A stretch of DNA of 64,000 nt, taken from positions 930,001 through 994,000 of the forward strand of contig NC_022664.1 in NCBI RefSeq assembly GCF_000485905.1, read 5' to 3'. The position numbers were made by a program, and so were the translations under genes. The DNA is from Spiribacter curvatus (lineage in GTDB: Bacteria; Pseudomonadota; Gammaproteobacteria; Nitrococcales; Nitrococcaceae). Numbering within the stretch: the first letter of the stretch is position 1; every line of letters begins with the position of its first letter. Positions 27,580 to 35,158 of this stretch are shown here, one piece after another. Under the pieces are notes generated by a model. It searched no databases and had not been told where the DNA came from. It saw nothing but the letters and a program-made list of their open reading frames with translations.

Positions 27580-28566
27580 TTATTGCGCCAGCCCGATCCG
27601 GCTTGGTCGCGCATCCCGTGAGATGACGGCAGGCATCCCGCTCGCCGTATCGACCACCTGCGCCAGCTGCTGATGATCAACCCGCGCCGGACCACGGTCG
27701 ATCATAGCGGCAATCGCCTTGACAGCGTCGCGCATTGGCGGTGGTTTCATCGGGTCGTAGGCGTTCTCGGCCTCCGGGGGGAGCACTGGATGCGCCTCGA
27801 TCAGCAGCCGCCCCGTTGCCCATCCCGCCTTGACCGGTTGATTGACGATGCTCACCTGGGCGCCTGAGGGCACCCGATTGAACAACGACTCGACGTCTTC
27901 GGGAAACATGCGAATGCAGCCATGGGTCACCCGCATGCCAATACCGCGCGGCTCATTGGTACCGTGAATGAGATAGGCACCCCCGGGGATACTCAGGCGC
28001 ATCTTGTGCCGCCCCAGCGGGTTCTGAGGCCCGGGCGGGACCGCATCCGGCAACGGCCGACCCTGCTGAGCGCGCTCAGTGAGAATCGACTGTGGTGGGA
28101 ACCAGTATGGATCCTCGGTCTTCTCGGTAATACGTGATTCTCCGAGGGGGGTGCTCCAGTCCATACGGCCGACACTGATTGGGTAGGTTTCCACCTGTCG
28201 TACCTCCCCGTCTGCGGCATCCGGATAGTAGTACAGCCGCATTTCGGCGATATTCACGACAACGCCCTCGCGTGGGGCATCAGGAAGGACATAACGACTG
28301 GGAATAACAATCTCGGTACCCGCGCCGGGCAACCAGACATCAACTGATGGATTCGCGCGACGCATTTCCTCATAGCCAATACCGTGTTGGCGCCCGAGTG
28401 CGAGCAGCGTTTCCTCGCGCTCGGCCTCCACGCGCTTGATCTGACCGACGACATCGACGCCGGGAGGCGGCAGCGGGAAACTCAGTGCAGCGACCGGCGG
28501 TGAGAGCAGAAGCCACCCGATAAGCCAACCGATATTGATGATTGAGCGACCTTTCCGCGTAAGCAT
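27580..28566 (-). CDS. L,D-transpeptidase with LysM-like domain (ErfK/YbiS/YcfS/YnhG type)
   Basis: A 328-residue exported protein. Signal peptide around INIGWLIGWLLLSPPVAALS; a LysM-like segment at about 55-90 (LLALGRQHGIGYEEMRRANP, PGAGTEIVIPS); a YkuD domain starting GVVVNIAEMRLYYYP with the active site HGTNEPRGIGMRVTHGCIRM; then a Pro-rich and helical C-terminal tail. This architecture is that of the E. coli enzymes that link Lpp to peptidoglycan or form 3-3 crosslinks. Convergent with lpp, 12 bp past its terminator, which favours a role as Lpp-anchoring enzyme. Confidence 0.92.
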   Translation of the reverse strand: MLTRKGRSIINIGWLIGWLLLSPPVAALSFPLPPPGVDVVGQIKRVEAEREETLLALGRQHGIGYEEMRRANPSVDVWLPGAGTEIVIPSRYVLPDAPREGVVVNIAEMRLYYYPDAADGEVRQVETYPISVGRMDWSTPLGESRITEKTEDPYWFPPQSILTERAQQGRPLPDAVPPGPQNPLGRHKMRLSIPGGAYLIHGTNEPRGIGMRVTHGCIRMFPEDVESLFNRVPSGAQVSIVNQPVKAGWATGRLLIEAHPVLPPEAENAYDPMKPPPMRDAVKAIAAMIDRGPARVDHQQLAQVVDTASGMPAVISRDARPSRIGLAQ

Positions 28567-28681
28567 TCCCGCAACCCTGCTGTCCGTAATAAAGCCGCTC
28601 AGTGCGACCTGCCAACGCCGCTACTGTACCGCAGGTTTTTCGATCAGGGGGCTTCGCTTTCAATGGGGTTTGAGTAATAAT

Positions 28682-29266
28682 ATGCCTATGAGGCGTAAAC
28701 GCATGACAGCACGACCGTTACTGGCATTGGTGACCGCCATTGCAGCGGCATCGTATGTCCATGCGCAGCCGGCCGACTGGCAGCCGACCGGCGCGTCAGA
28801 GCTTGAACTCACCGCCCATCTCAACGACCGACTGGACATACGTTTCGGCGTCCCGGATCGCCGGGAAAGCCGGGCCGCGCTCCCGCACTCCACCTTCAGC
28901 CTGATGGGCGAGGAACTCGCTTTCTCGGCGCTGGTGGACTGGTCGTTCAACGACAACGGATTGCGGATGCGGGGTGGCGCGCGCTACGGCGACACACGGC
29001 CTGACGTCCAATCCTGGAGCTTCTCGGCCATCGAGCGCGAGAAGATCCAGACATACGTCGGCGTTGGTTGGGATAACGGGATCAGTAACGATGGGCGCCT
29101 GGGTCTATCGCTGGATATGGGACTGTCGTTCGAGAGTGTGGCCGATCCAGATAATGTCGACCCGGAGGCCGGCGCCATGCTCACCGATGACTCGGGACTC
29201 GGAAGCACATTCGAGAGCCTTCGATATACGCCGAGCGTCTCGGCGGGACTTGAATACCGCTTCTGA
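28682..29266 (+). CDS. Predicted outer-membrane beta-barrel protein
   Basis: About 194 residues. Signal peptide: basic MPMRRKRM, hydrophobic ARPLLALVTAIAAASYV, cleavage after HA-Q. The mature protein has alternating amphipathic strands (LELTAHLNDRLDIRFGV, YVGVGWDN, LGLSLDMGLSFESV, PSVSAGLEYRF) and ends in a C-terminal Phe as required by BAM. No specific family recognised. An alternative ATG at 28703 has GAGG 9 bases upstream and still leaves a signal peptide. Divergent from the LysM L,D-transpeptidase. Confidence 0.75.
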   Translation: MPMRRKRMTARPLLALVTAIAAASYVHAQPADWQPTGASELELTAHLNDRLDIRFGVPDRRESRAALPHSTFSLMGEELAFSALVDWSFNDNGLRMRGGARYGDTRPDVQSWSFSAIEREKIQTYVGVGWDNGISNDGRLGLSLDMGLSFESVADPDNVDPEAGAMLTDDSGLGSTFESLRYTPSVSAGLEYRF

Positions 29267-29420
29267 TCGATAATCGCCCCCGTCGGTTCCGAGGGAGGGA
29301 TTGATTCGGCCCTCCGGGCCTCACCCTTCGGGCGCATCGCTGCGCGACGCGTCCCAATCGCCAGCCGGCGATTGGTCGAACCCCATCTGCCTGGCTCCGG
29401 GGGTTCGAACCCCGTCAGTC

Positions 29421-29461
29421 AGACACAAAAAAGGGGCCTACGGCCCCTGTTCTGTGTCTGG
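29421..29461 (-). terminator. Terminator hairpin in the distal repeat unit
   Basis: Read on the minus strand: CAGACAC ... AGGGGCC-GTA-GGCCCCT followed by six T, closed by GTGTCTG. An identical structure occurs in the other unit 175 bp away. Confidence 0.8.
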
Positions 29462-29495
29462 CGGAGAGGGAGGGATTGATTCGGCCCTCCGGGCC

Positions 29496-29561
29496 TCACC
29501 CTTCGGGCGCATCGCTCCGCGACGCGTCCCAATCGCCAGCCGGCGATTGGTCGAACCCCAT
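29496..29561 (-). other. 21-codon open frame in the proximal repeat unit (uncertain)
   Basis: ATG at 29561 to TGA at 29496, beginning MGFDQSPAGDW and ending DAPEG. The copy in the other unit (29321-29386) differs by one base, which is synonymous (CGG/CGC, Arg). There is no convincing ribosome site, and the region also forms stable stems, so translation is doubtful. Confidence 0.25.
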
Positions 29562-29595
29562 CTGTCTGGCTCCGGGGGTTCGAACCCCGTCAGTC

Positions 29596-29636
29596 AGACA
29601 CAAAAAAGGGGCCTACGGCCCCTGTTCTGTGTCTGG
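29596..29636 (-). terminator. Terminator of tRNA-Ser in the proximal repeat unit
   Basis: Directly after the CCA on the minus strand comes a long imperfect hairpin, CAGACAC...AGGGGCC-GTA-GGCCCCTTTTTT...GTGTCTG. The inner stem with its T run (29602-29623) is a standard intrinsic terminator; the outer arms make one extended stem and could guide 3'-end processing. Confidence 0.85.
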
Positions 29637-29723
29637 CGGAGAGGGAGGGATTCGAACCCCCGGAGCCCTTTCGGACTCAGCGGATTTCAAGTCCGCCGCA
29701 ATCGACCACTCTGCCACCTCTCC
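29634..29723 (-). tRNA. tRNA-Ser (anticodon UGA)
   Basis: A 90-nt class II tRNA on the minus strand: acceptor GGAGAGG paired with CCTCTCC, D-arm GGCAGAGTGGTCGATTGC, anticodon loop CTTGAAA (UGA), a long variable arm, T-arm GGGGGTTCGAATCCC, and an encoded CCA (29634-29636). It reads UCN serine codons. Confidence 0.96.
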
Positions 29724-29733
29724 AGAGGAATGA

Positions 29734-29762
29734 ATTGTCCATCCGGTTGGCGCTGAGGGCAA
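29734..29762 (-). promoter_or_regulatory. Possible promoter of tRNA-Ser
   Basis: On the minus strand TTGCCC (29757-29762) and GACAAT (29734-29739) are separated by 17 bp, with the tRNA 5' end 10 bp past the -10 box. Both hexamers match 4 of 6 bases. It touches the end of pyrD; cotranscription with pyrD is the alternative. Confidence 0.45.
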
Positions 29763-29765
29763 GAC

Positions 29766-30797
29766 CTATCGGCGGTCACATTGATCGTGGATGGACCGGG
29801 CGGCGTCGCGGATGAGGCCTGGGCCTTCGTAGATGAGGCCGGTGTAGATCTGTATCAGGTCGGCGCCTGCGTCTATTTTCTCGACGGCGTCTTCGCCGCT
29901 CATGATGCCACCAACGGCAATGATGGGCAGGTCCGGGCCAGCGTGTTCCCTGATTCGCGCGACAACGTCGGTGGCTCGGGCCCGCAGCGGACGACCGCTG
30001 AGACCGCCGTTCTCATCGGCATGGCGGGCGCCCTCGACCAGGGTGTGATCGATGGTGGTATTGGTCGCGGTTATGCCGTCGATACCCGCTTCCTGGAGGG
30101 CATCCACCAGCCAGCGTATGGCGTCGTCATCGAGGTCGGGGGCGATTTTGACGACTAAGGGAACGTGACGCCCGCTCTCGGCCTGGAGTTCGTCACAGCG
30201 CCCACGCAGTCGATGAATCAGGCCAGTCAGATCGTCCCCCGCCTGGAGGGCACGCAGCCCCGGCGTATTGGGTGAGGAGAGATTGACGGCGATATAGTCG
30301 GCGATGCCGTGCACGGCCTCGAGACAGGCCTGATAGTCGTCGGCCGCGCGCTCGAGTGGGGTGTCACGGTTTTTGCCGATGTTCACGCCAATCGGAACGT
30401 CAATGCCGGGACTCGCATCGCGCACCGCGCTGCATAGGTGGCTGAGCCCTTCGTTATTAAAGCCGAGGCGGTTGATGAGTGCCTGATGCGCTGGCAGACG
30501 GAACAGTCGTGGCGTCGGATTACCGGGCTGGGCCACGGGTGTAACAGTGCCCAGTTCAAGGAACCCAAAGCCCAGAGCCGCCAGGCTGCGGATATGGTCA
30601 CCGTTCTTGTCGAGTCCCGCAGACACTCCCACGGCGTTCGGAAAGCGCAGCCCGAGGACCTCACGCGGTGCCTCGATGCGTTTCGGGAAAAGCCGGCCGC
30701 CGCCGGCCCTGACCAGCCAGTCCAGTGACCCAAAGGTAACGTCATGCGCGCGCTCGGGGGGTAGCGTGAAGAGCAGGCGCCTGGCAGCACTGAACAT
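29766..30797 (-). CDS. pyrD: Dihydroorotate dehydrogenase (quinone), class 2
   Basis: A 343-residue membrane-associated FMN enzyme of de novo pyrimidine synthesis that passes electrons to quinone. The N-terminal helical extension (FSAARRLLFTLPPERAHDVTFG) is the class 2 quinone tunnel; VGVSAGLDKNG, GTVTPVAQPGN, INRLGFNNEG, VNLSSPNTPGL with catalytic Ser, and VGGIMSGEDAVEKI for FMN binding are all present. Followed by tRNA-Ser on the same strand. Confidence 0.95.
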   Translation of the reverse strand: MFSAARRLLFTLPPERAHDVTFGSLDWLVRAGGGRLFPKRIEAPREVLGLRFPNAVGVSAGLDKNGDHIRSLAALGFGFLELGTVTPVAQPGNPTPRLFRLPAHQALINRLGFNNEGLSHLCSAVRDASPGIDVPIGVNIGKNRDTPLERAADDYQACLEAVHGIADYIAVNLSSPNTPGLRALQAGDDLTGLIHRLRGRCDELQAESGRHVPLVVKIAPDLDDDAIRWLVDALQEAGIDGITATNTTIDHTLVEGARHADENGGLSGRPLRARATDVVARIREHAGPDLPIIAVGGIMSGEDAVEKIDAGADLIQIYTGLIYEGPGLIRDAARSIHDQCDRR

Positions 30798-30869
30798 AGG
30801 AACCCTCGACCCGGATGGTGGACGTGCCTAGACTGATGTCAGGCTGAAAATTGTAGCAGGAGTTCGTGC

Positions 30870-31637
30870 ATGCGTCGGGTCATCTTCAACCAGAAAGGCG
30901 GCGTCGGGAAATCGACGATCACCTGCAACCTGGCGGCCGTCGCCGCCCATCGGGGGCTGCGCACGCTGGTGATTGATCTGGACACGCAGGCGAATGCCAC
31001 CCAGTACCTGCTGGGTGAGTCACCCAGTGAGCCCGCCGACACCATCGCCGGTTATTTTGAAGATACATTGAGTTTTCGCATCTATCCGCGCGATATTCAT
31101 CGCATTGCCCAACCGACGGGGTATAAAAATCTGGCGGTGGTACCCGCCCATCCGGCGCTTGAAACACTTCAGGGACGGCTCGAATCCCGCTATAAGATCT
31201 ACAAACTCCGTGAGTCACTGACCGCGCTTGAGGGTTATGACCGGATTTATATTGACACGCCGCCGGCGCTCAATTTCTACACCCGCTCGGCGCTGATCGC
31301 CGCCGATCGCTGCCTGGTCCCGTTTGACTGCGACGCCTTCGCGCAACAGGCACTCGATGAACTGATCGCCGCGGTCGACGAGCTCAGAGTGGATCACAAC
31401 CCCGAGCTCACGGTCGAGGCAATCATCATCAATCAGTTCCAGTCGCGGGCACGGCTGCCGGGAGAGTTAGTGGATGGTTTGCGGGATCAGGGGCGCCCCG
31501 TCGCCGAACCGTTCCTGCCATCGTCGGTCAAGGTCCGCGAATCCCATCAGGCGGCACGACCGCTGATTGATCTAGCGCCCCGGCACAAGCTGACGGCCGC
31601 GTTCAAGGAACTGCATGATCGTCTGGAGGCGCAATGA
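30870..31637 (+). CDS. Orphan ParA-family ATPase
   Basis: A 255-residue deviant-Walker ATPase: KGGVGKST at residues 9-16, DLDTQANAT, and IDTPPALNF as Walker B. No ParB-like gene follows; the next gene is an unknown protein with a 4-bp ATGA overlap. Chromosomal soj/parA normally sits with parB near the origin, so this is a separate ParA-like protein, possibly positioning a cellular cargo. AGGAG precedes the ATG. Confidence 0.88.
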   Translation: MRRVIFNQKGGVGKSTITCNLAAVAAHRGLRTLVIDLDTQANATQYLLGESPSEPADTIAGYFEDTLSFRIYPRDIHRIAQPTGYKNLAVVPAHPALETLQGRLESRYKIYKLRESLTALEGYDRIYIDTPPALNFYTRSALIAADRCLVPFDCDAFAQQALDELIAAVDELRVDHNPELTVEAIIINQFQSRARLPGELVDGLRDQGRPVAEPFLPSSVKVRESHQAARPLIDLAPRHKLTAAFKELHDRLEAQ

Positions 31638-32116
31638 GCGAGCACTCCGTGGACACCCTCGACCGACTTCGCGACGCCGTGGCGGCTGCGCAGGACAACG
31701 GCGCGCTGGTCATTACCGATGATGACGCGCTCTCGACGCCCCTGTCCGCGGAGACTGTGGCGATCGTCGCTGCGCGCGAGGCGCAGGCAGGACTCGAGAA
31801 CCTGCCCCAGGTGGAACTCGCCGTGGTGGACGGCGCCGCGGCGTTCGCCGACGAAGCCGCAGCCATCCAGCTCGTCAGCCGCCTGCGCGACGTCTGTGCA
31901 AGTCGGGTCCTGGTGATCGGCGCGCCGCAATCCGGTGCGTTGCTCGGTCGCCAGCAACTGATCGGGCTGGGATTCCGTCGCTGGGAGACCACCGGCGAGG
32001 GCGACGATCGCCGCCGCTGGTACGAATTCAGCCTCGCCGATTACAAGGTCACGCCGGATTGGCTCAATGCCAGACACTGGGCGAACCCCGAACTCTGGGA
32101 CCGGTATCGTTGGTAG
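31634..32116 (+). CDS. Conserved hypothetical protein coupled to parA (DUF6231-like)
   Basis: A 160-residue acidic soluble protein with no signal peptide. The middle part (VELAVVDGAAAF, ASRVLVIGAP) looks like an alternating alpha/beta fold, and it ends with an aromatic segment DWLNARHWANPELWDRYRW. It may belong to DUF6231, a gammaproteobacterial family I recall beside ParA genes, but I cannot verify this. Translational coupling to parA suggests partnership. Confidence 0.65.
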   Translation: MSEHSVDTLDRLRDAVAAAQDNGALVITDDDALSTPLSAETVAIVAAREAQAGLENLPQVELAVVDGAAAFADEAAAIQLVSRLRDVCASRVLVIGAPQSGALLGRQQLIGLGFRRWETTGEGDDRRRWYEFSLADYKVTPDWLNARHWANPELWDRYRW

Positions 32117-32119
32117 GCC

Positions 32120-32971
32120 TCAGTCAATATTCCTTGAGTCGAGCCACTCAATAATGGCATCCGCTGATCGCTCCCAGCCCGGCTCGATCATCATCGCATG
32201 GGCAAGGCCCGGGAGTGCCTCCCACGTCGCGTCCCAGACATTGGCGACCGCCTTCGTCTCGCGGGCATTGAACAGTGCGTCTTCGGCGCCGGCGATGACA
32301 TGCATTGGGACATCACCGCTCACCAACCGGGGTCGGCCACGGGCATGGACATTCATATCCCAGAGCGCCCGCTGCGACTCGCGCTGGACGAGCTCAGCAT
32401 AGCTTTCAAGGTCTTCGCGCGGCGTGGTCTCGGAGAAGACCGCGCGCTGGGCGACACTGCTATCCACGGTGCCTGCGCCGAAGAACTGCATCATCCCGAA
32501 CTGCCAGTAAAGCATCGGATCGGTGGTCATCATCCGCAGGGTCGATGGCATGAGACCATGTGGTGGCACCGGCGCCATCAGCACCGCGGCTGAGACTGTC
32601 GCCCGTTCCATATAACGCTGCACGACCAGTGCGCCCATTGAATGGCCGACCAATATGGGCGGCGGGCCGTTCAGCTCACCCACCACTGTCGCAAGATCGT
32701 TGACGTAGTCGTTGATGCTGGCGCTGTCGAGACGCTCGATCCCCTCGCTGCCGCCATGCCCACGCAGACTCGGCGCGATCGCATGAAAGCCCTGACTGGC
32801 GAAGTAATCGAGAAAGTTTGGCTGCCACGACCATGCGCCCATGAAGGCCCCATGCACGAACACGATCGGCGTCCTTCGGGCGGCGCGTGCAGCCGGGGGC
32901 TGCGATGTCAGGATCTCGAGCGCCGGATCGCTGGATTGCACCCAATTCGGCCAATGGAAATGCGCAAACAT
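32120..32971 (-). CDS. Alpha/beta hydrolase
   Basis: A 283-residue alpha/beta-hydrolase-fold protein. Oxyanion motif FVHGAFMGAWSW, nucleophile elbow GHSMG with Ser, an acid in the AGAEDALF segment, and His in LPGLAHAMMIEP complete the triad. No signal peptide. Substrate unknown; the sequence is in the general lysophospholipase/esterase group. Only 3 bp separate it from the end of the parA-linked gene. Confidence 0.85.
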   Translation of the reverse strand: MFAHFHWPNWVQSSDPALEILTSQPPAARAARRTPIVFVHGAFMGAWSWQPNFLDYFASQGFHAIAPSLRGHGGSEGIERLDSASINDYVNDLATVVGELNGPPPILVGHSMGALVVQRYMERATVSAAVLMAPVPPHGLMPSTLRMMTTDPMLYWQFGMMQFFGAGTVDSSVAQRAVFSETTPREDLESYAELVQRESQRALWDMNVHARGRPRLVSGDVPMHVIAGAEDALFNARETKAVANVWDATWEALPGLAHAMMIEPGWERSADAIIEWLDSRNID

Positions 32972-33081
32972 TGGTTTCCCCTATTTCGTGAAGCCGATAC
33001 GCTAACAGAACGAGTAATGAATTTTCCTGTGTCGTAGCGTGTCTGAGAATCAGTCGCCAACGATTGGATCAAGGTGGAACA

Positions 33082-35151
33082 TTGAGAAAAGCCAACAGAA
33101 TGACGCGCCTTCTCGGCTTCCTGGTCTTGCTCATCAGCGCACCAGGGCTGCTCGCGGCAACCTCCATCGAGCCGGATGCGATACAGGAGGAATCCGCGCA
33201 GGTGGTCGGTGAGTTATTGTCGCGCTACCACTACAATGACCGCGATGCCGGCGATGGGCTCTCACGGGCCGTCTTCGATGCCTACTTCGACGCCCTCGAT
33301 CCGCAGCGCGTCTACTTCACCCGCGACGATATCCGTGCATTCGCTGATGAGCGCCGCGAGCTTGATGACCAGGTCAGCAATGGTGAGCTCGATACCGCCT
33401 ACGCGATCTTCCAGCGCTATCGCCAGCGGGTGCGCGAGCGCAGTGAATTCGCCCTGGAAATGCTCGACGATGGTCTTGTCTTTGACCGTGACGAGGAATT
33501 TGAAGTCGACCGCTCGGATGCCGACTGGGCGACATCAACGTCAGGACTCGATGCCATCTGGCGCAAGCGCGTGACCAACGATGCGCTCAAGCAAAAGCTC
33601 AGCGGCCGTGATATGTCCGCGATCAAGGAATCGCTCCGCGGCCGATATGAACGCCTCCCGCGAACGCTATCGCAGTATGAGCCGGAAGATGTCTTTCAGA
33701 CGTTCATGAGTGCATGGGCCGGTGAATACGACCCTCACAGCAGCTACATGTCGCCACGTCGTTCGGAGAATTTCGACATTAATATGCGCCTCTCGCTCGA
33801 GGGCATCGGTGCGCTACTCGGGAGTGAGGGGAACTTCGTCGAGATCGTCGAGCTTATCCCCGGCGGCCCGGCTGAGGGCAGCGGCGAGCTCAGCGCGGGC
33901 GACCGGATCGTGGGTGTCGGGCAGACACCGGACGCCATCGAGGACGTAGTAGGCCGGCGGCTTGCCGATGTCGTTGACCTGATCCGTGGTCCCAAGGGGT
34001 CAGAGGTGTACCTGGAAATCCTGCCACCGAGTGGCGCTGGCGACAGCACACAGGATGTCGTCTCCCTGACGCGCAACACCATTGAGCTTGAGGAGCAGGC
34101 AGCCCAGGCCGAGATCCGCGAGGTGAAGCGCGACGAGGACAACCGTCGCATCGGTGTGATCGAGATCCCGACATTCTATGCCGATATCGAGGCCGCCAAC
34201 GCCGGTGACGCCGACTATCGAAGCACCACCCGCGACGTGCGTGAGCTGATCAACAGTGATCAGCTTGAAGGGATCGATGGTCTTATCATCGATCTGCGCG
34301 GTAACGCGGGAGGCTCGCTGGATGAAGCCGTCCGTCTCAGTGGTCTATTCATCGACGAAGGTCCAATCGTGCAGGTCCATCGGCGTAATGGTGAGCGTCG
34401 CGTCCTCAACGATCAGGAAGCGGAGGATGCGATGTACGACGGCCCGCTGGGCGTTCTCGTTGACGGTCGCAGCGCCTCGGCATCGGAGATATTCGCCGCC
34501 GCCATGCAGGACTATGGCCGCGGCGTAGTGATGGGGGATCAGACATTTGGCAAGGGAACCGTGCAGACGCTCATCAATCTGGATCGATTCGGGGTGGGCA
34601 ACGAAGACAACCCCAGTGGCCGTCTCAAGCTGACCATCGCCAAGTTCTATCGCATCAACGGCAATAGCACGCAGCTGCAAGGCGTAACGCCCGATCTGGA
34701 GATGCCCTATCCCCACGGCAATGACGCGATGAGTGAGCGCGCTGCAGATAATGCCCTTCCCTGGGACACGATTCAGACTGCCGATTATCGGCGACTGGAT
34801 CGGCTGGACGGATTGATGGGCGAACTACGCCACCGCCACGAGCGTCGACTCCGCCGGGACCCTGCTCTGACAGCGGTTTCCGACGAGGCCAGCCGCCTGC
34901 GAGAAGCACGTGAACAGACCACGGTCTCACTCAATGAAGACGAGCGCGAGGCATCAATGGATGCAGCCGCTGAGAAGCGTCTGGAGGCGATCAATTCACA
35001 GCGAGCGGCGTACGATCTGGCGCCCATTGAAGATCTATCCGCCATGACCGCCGATTCGGTGCCCGACGTACTCCTCGACGAGAGCGCAGCGGTGATTGCG
35101 GATCTCGCCGAGCTCAGGGCGGATGACGGTGCCCGCATCGCCGGGCGGTAA
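33082..35151 (+). CDS. prc: Carboxy-terminal processing protease Prc (Tsp)
   Basis: A periplasmic S41 protease of about 689 residues. Signal peptide RLLGFLVLLISAPGLLAA; an N-terminal helical domain; a PDZ domain (EGIGALLGSEGNFVEIVELIPGGPA); the S41 core with GRSASASEIFAAAMQDYGR (Ser nucleophile) and GDQTFGKGTVQ (Lys general base); and a C-terminal DUF3340-type region. It degrades proteins with nonpolar C-termini and cell-wall hydrolases with NlpI-like adaptors. TTG 33082 has AGGTGG 5-6 bases upstream and is preferred; ATG at 33100 is too far from that site. Confidence 0.93.
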   Translation: MRKANRMTRLLGFLVLLISAPGLLAATSIEPDAIQEESAQVVGELLSRYHYNDRDAGDGLSRAVFDAYFDALDPQRVYFTRDDIRAFADERRELDDQVSNGELDTAYAIFQRYRQRVRERSEFALEMLDDGLVFDRDEEFEVDRSDADWATSTSGLDAIWRKRVTNDALKQKLSGRDMSAIKESLRGRYERLPRTLSQYEPEDVFQTFMSAWAGEYDPHSSYMSPRRSENFDINMRLSLEGIGALLGSEGNFVEIVELIPGGPAEGSGELSAGDRIVGVGQTPDAIEDVVGRRLADVVDLIRGPKGSEVYLEILPPSGAGDSTQDVVSLTRNTIELEEQAAQAEIREVKRDEDNRRIGVIEIPTFYADIEAANAGDADYRSTTRDVRELINSDQLEGIDGLIIDLRGNAGGSLDEAVRLSGLFIDEGPIVQVHRRNGERRVLNDQEAEDAMYDGPLGVLVDGRSASASEIFAAAMQDYGRGVVMGDQTFGKGTVQTLINLDRFGVGNEDNPSGRLKLTIAKFYRINGNSTQLQGVTPDLEMPYPHGNDAMSERAADNALPWDTIQTADYRRLDRLDGLMGELRHRHERRLRRDPALTAVSDEASRLREAREQTTVSLNEDEREASMDAAAEKRLEAINSQRAAYDLAPIEDLSAMTADSVPDVLLDESAAVIADLAELRADDGARIAGR

Positions 35152-35158
35152 CCGGCGC

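Larger units (their letters stand above)
29291..29640 (-). repeat. Two 175-bp tandem repeats downstream of tRNA-Ser (rtT-like)
   Basis: Units 29291-29465 and 29466-29640 differ at only two positions. The 175-bp register continues into the tRNA: 29634-29652, the last 19 nt of tRNA-Ser including CCA, recurs at 29459-29477, and its last 12 bp recur at 29291-29302. Each unit holds a terminator hairpin, a second stem (CCAATCGCC/GGCGATTGG), a GGCCC-GGA-GGGCC stem, a 17-nt inverted copy of the tRNA T-arm, and a 21-codon open frame. The layout resembles the tyrT rtT repeats of E. coli. This fills the only gene-free stretch above 300 bases; I see no conserved protein in it. Confidence 0.9.

Noticed and set aside
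29291-29640. CRISPR-like or mobile-element interpretation of the repeat
   Set aside because: Only two long, directly adjoining units without spacers, no cas genes, no transposase or integrase nearby; the 19-nt tRNA overlap fits an rtT-type repeat better.
29301-29756. Plus-strand frames of 151 and 85 codons with a duplicated segment (MIRPSGPHPSG...)
   Set aside because: They run antisense through the tandem repeat and tRNA-Ser; the end is simply the reverse complement of the tRNA. Such tRNA-antisense proteins are a common false annotation.
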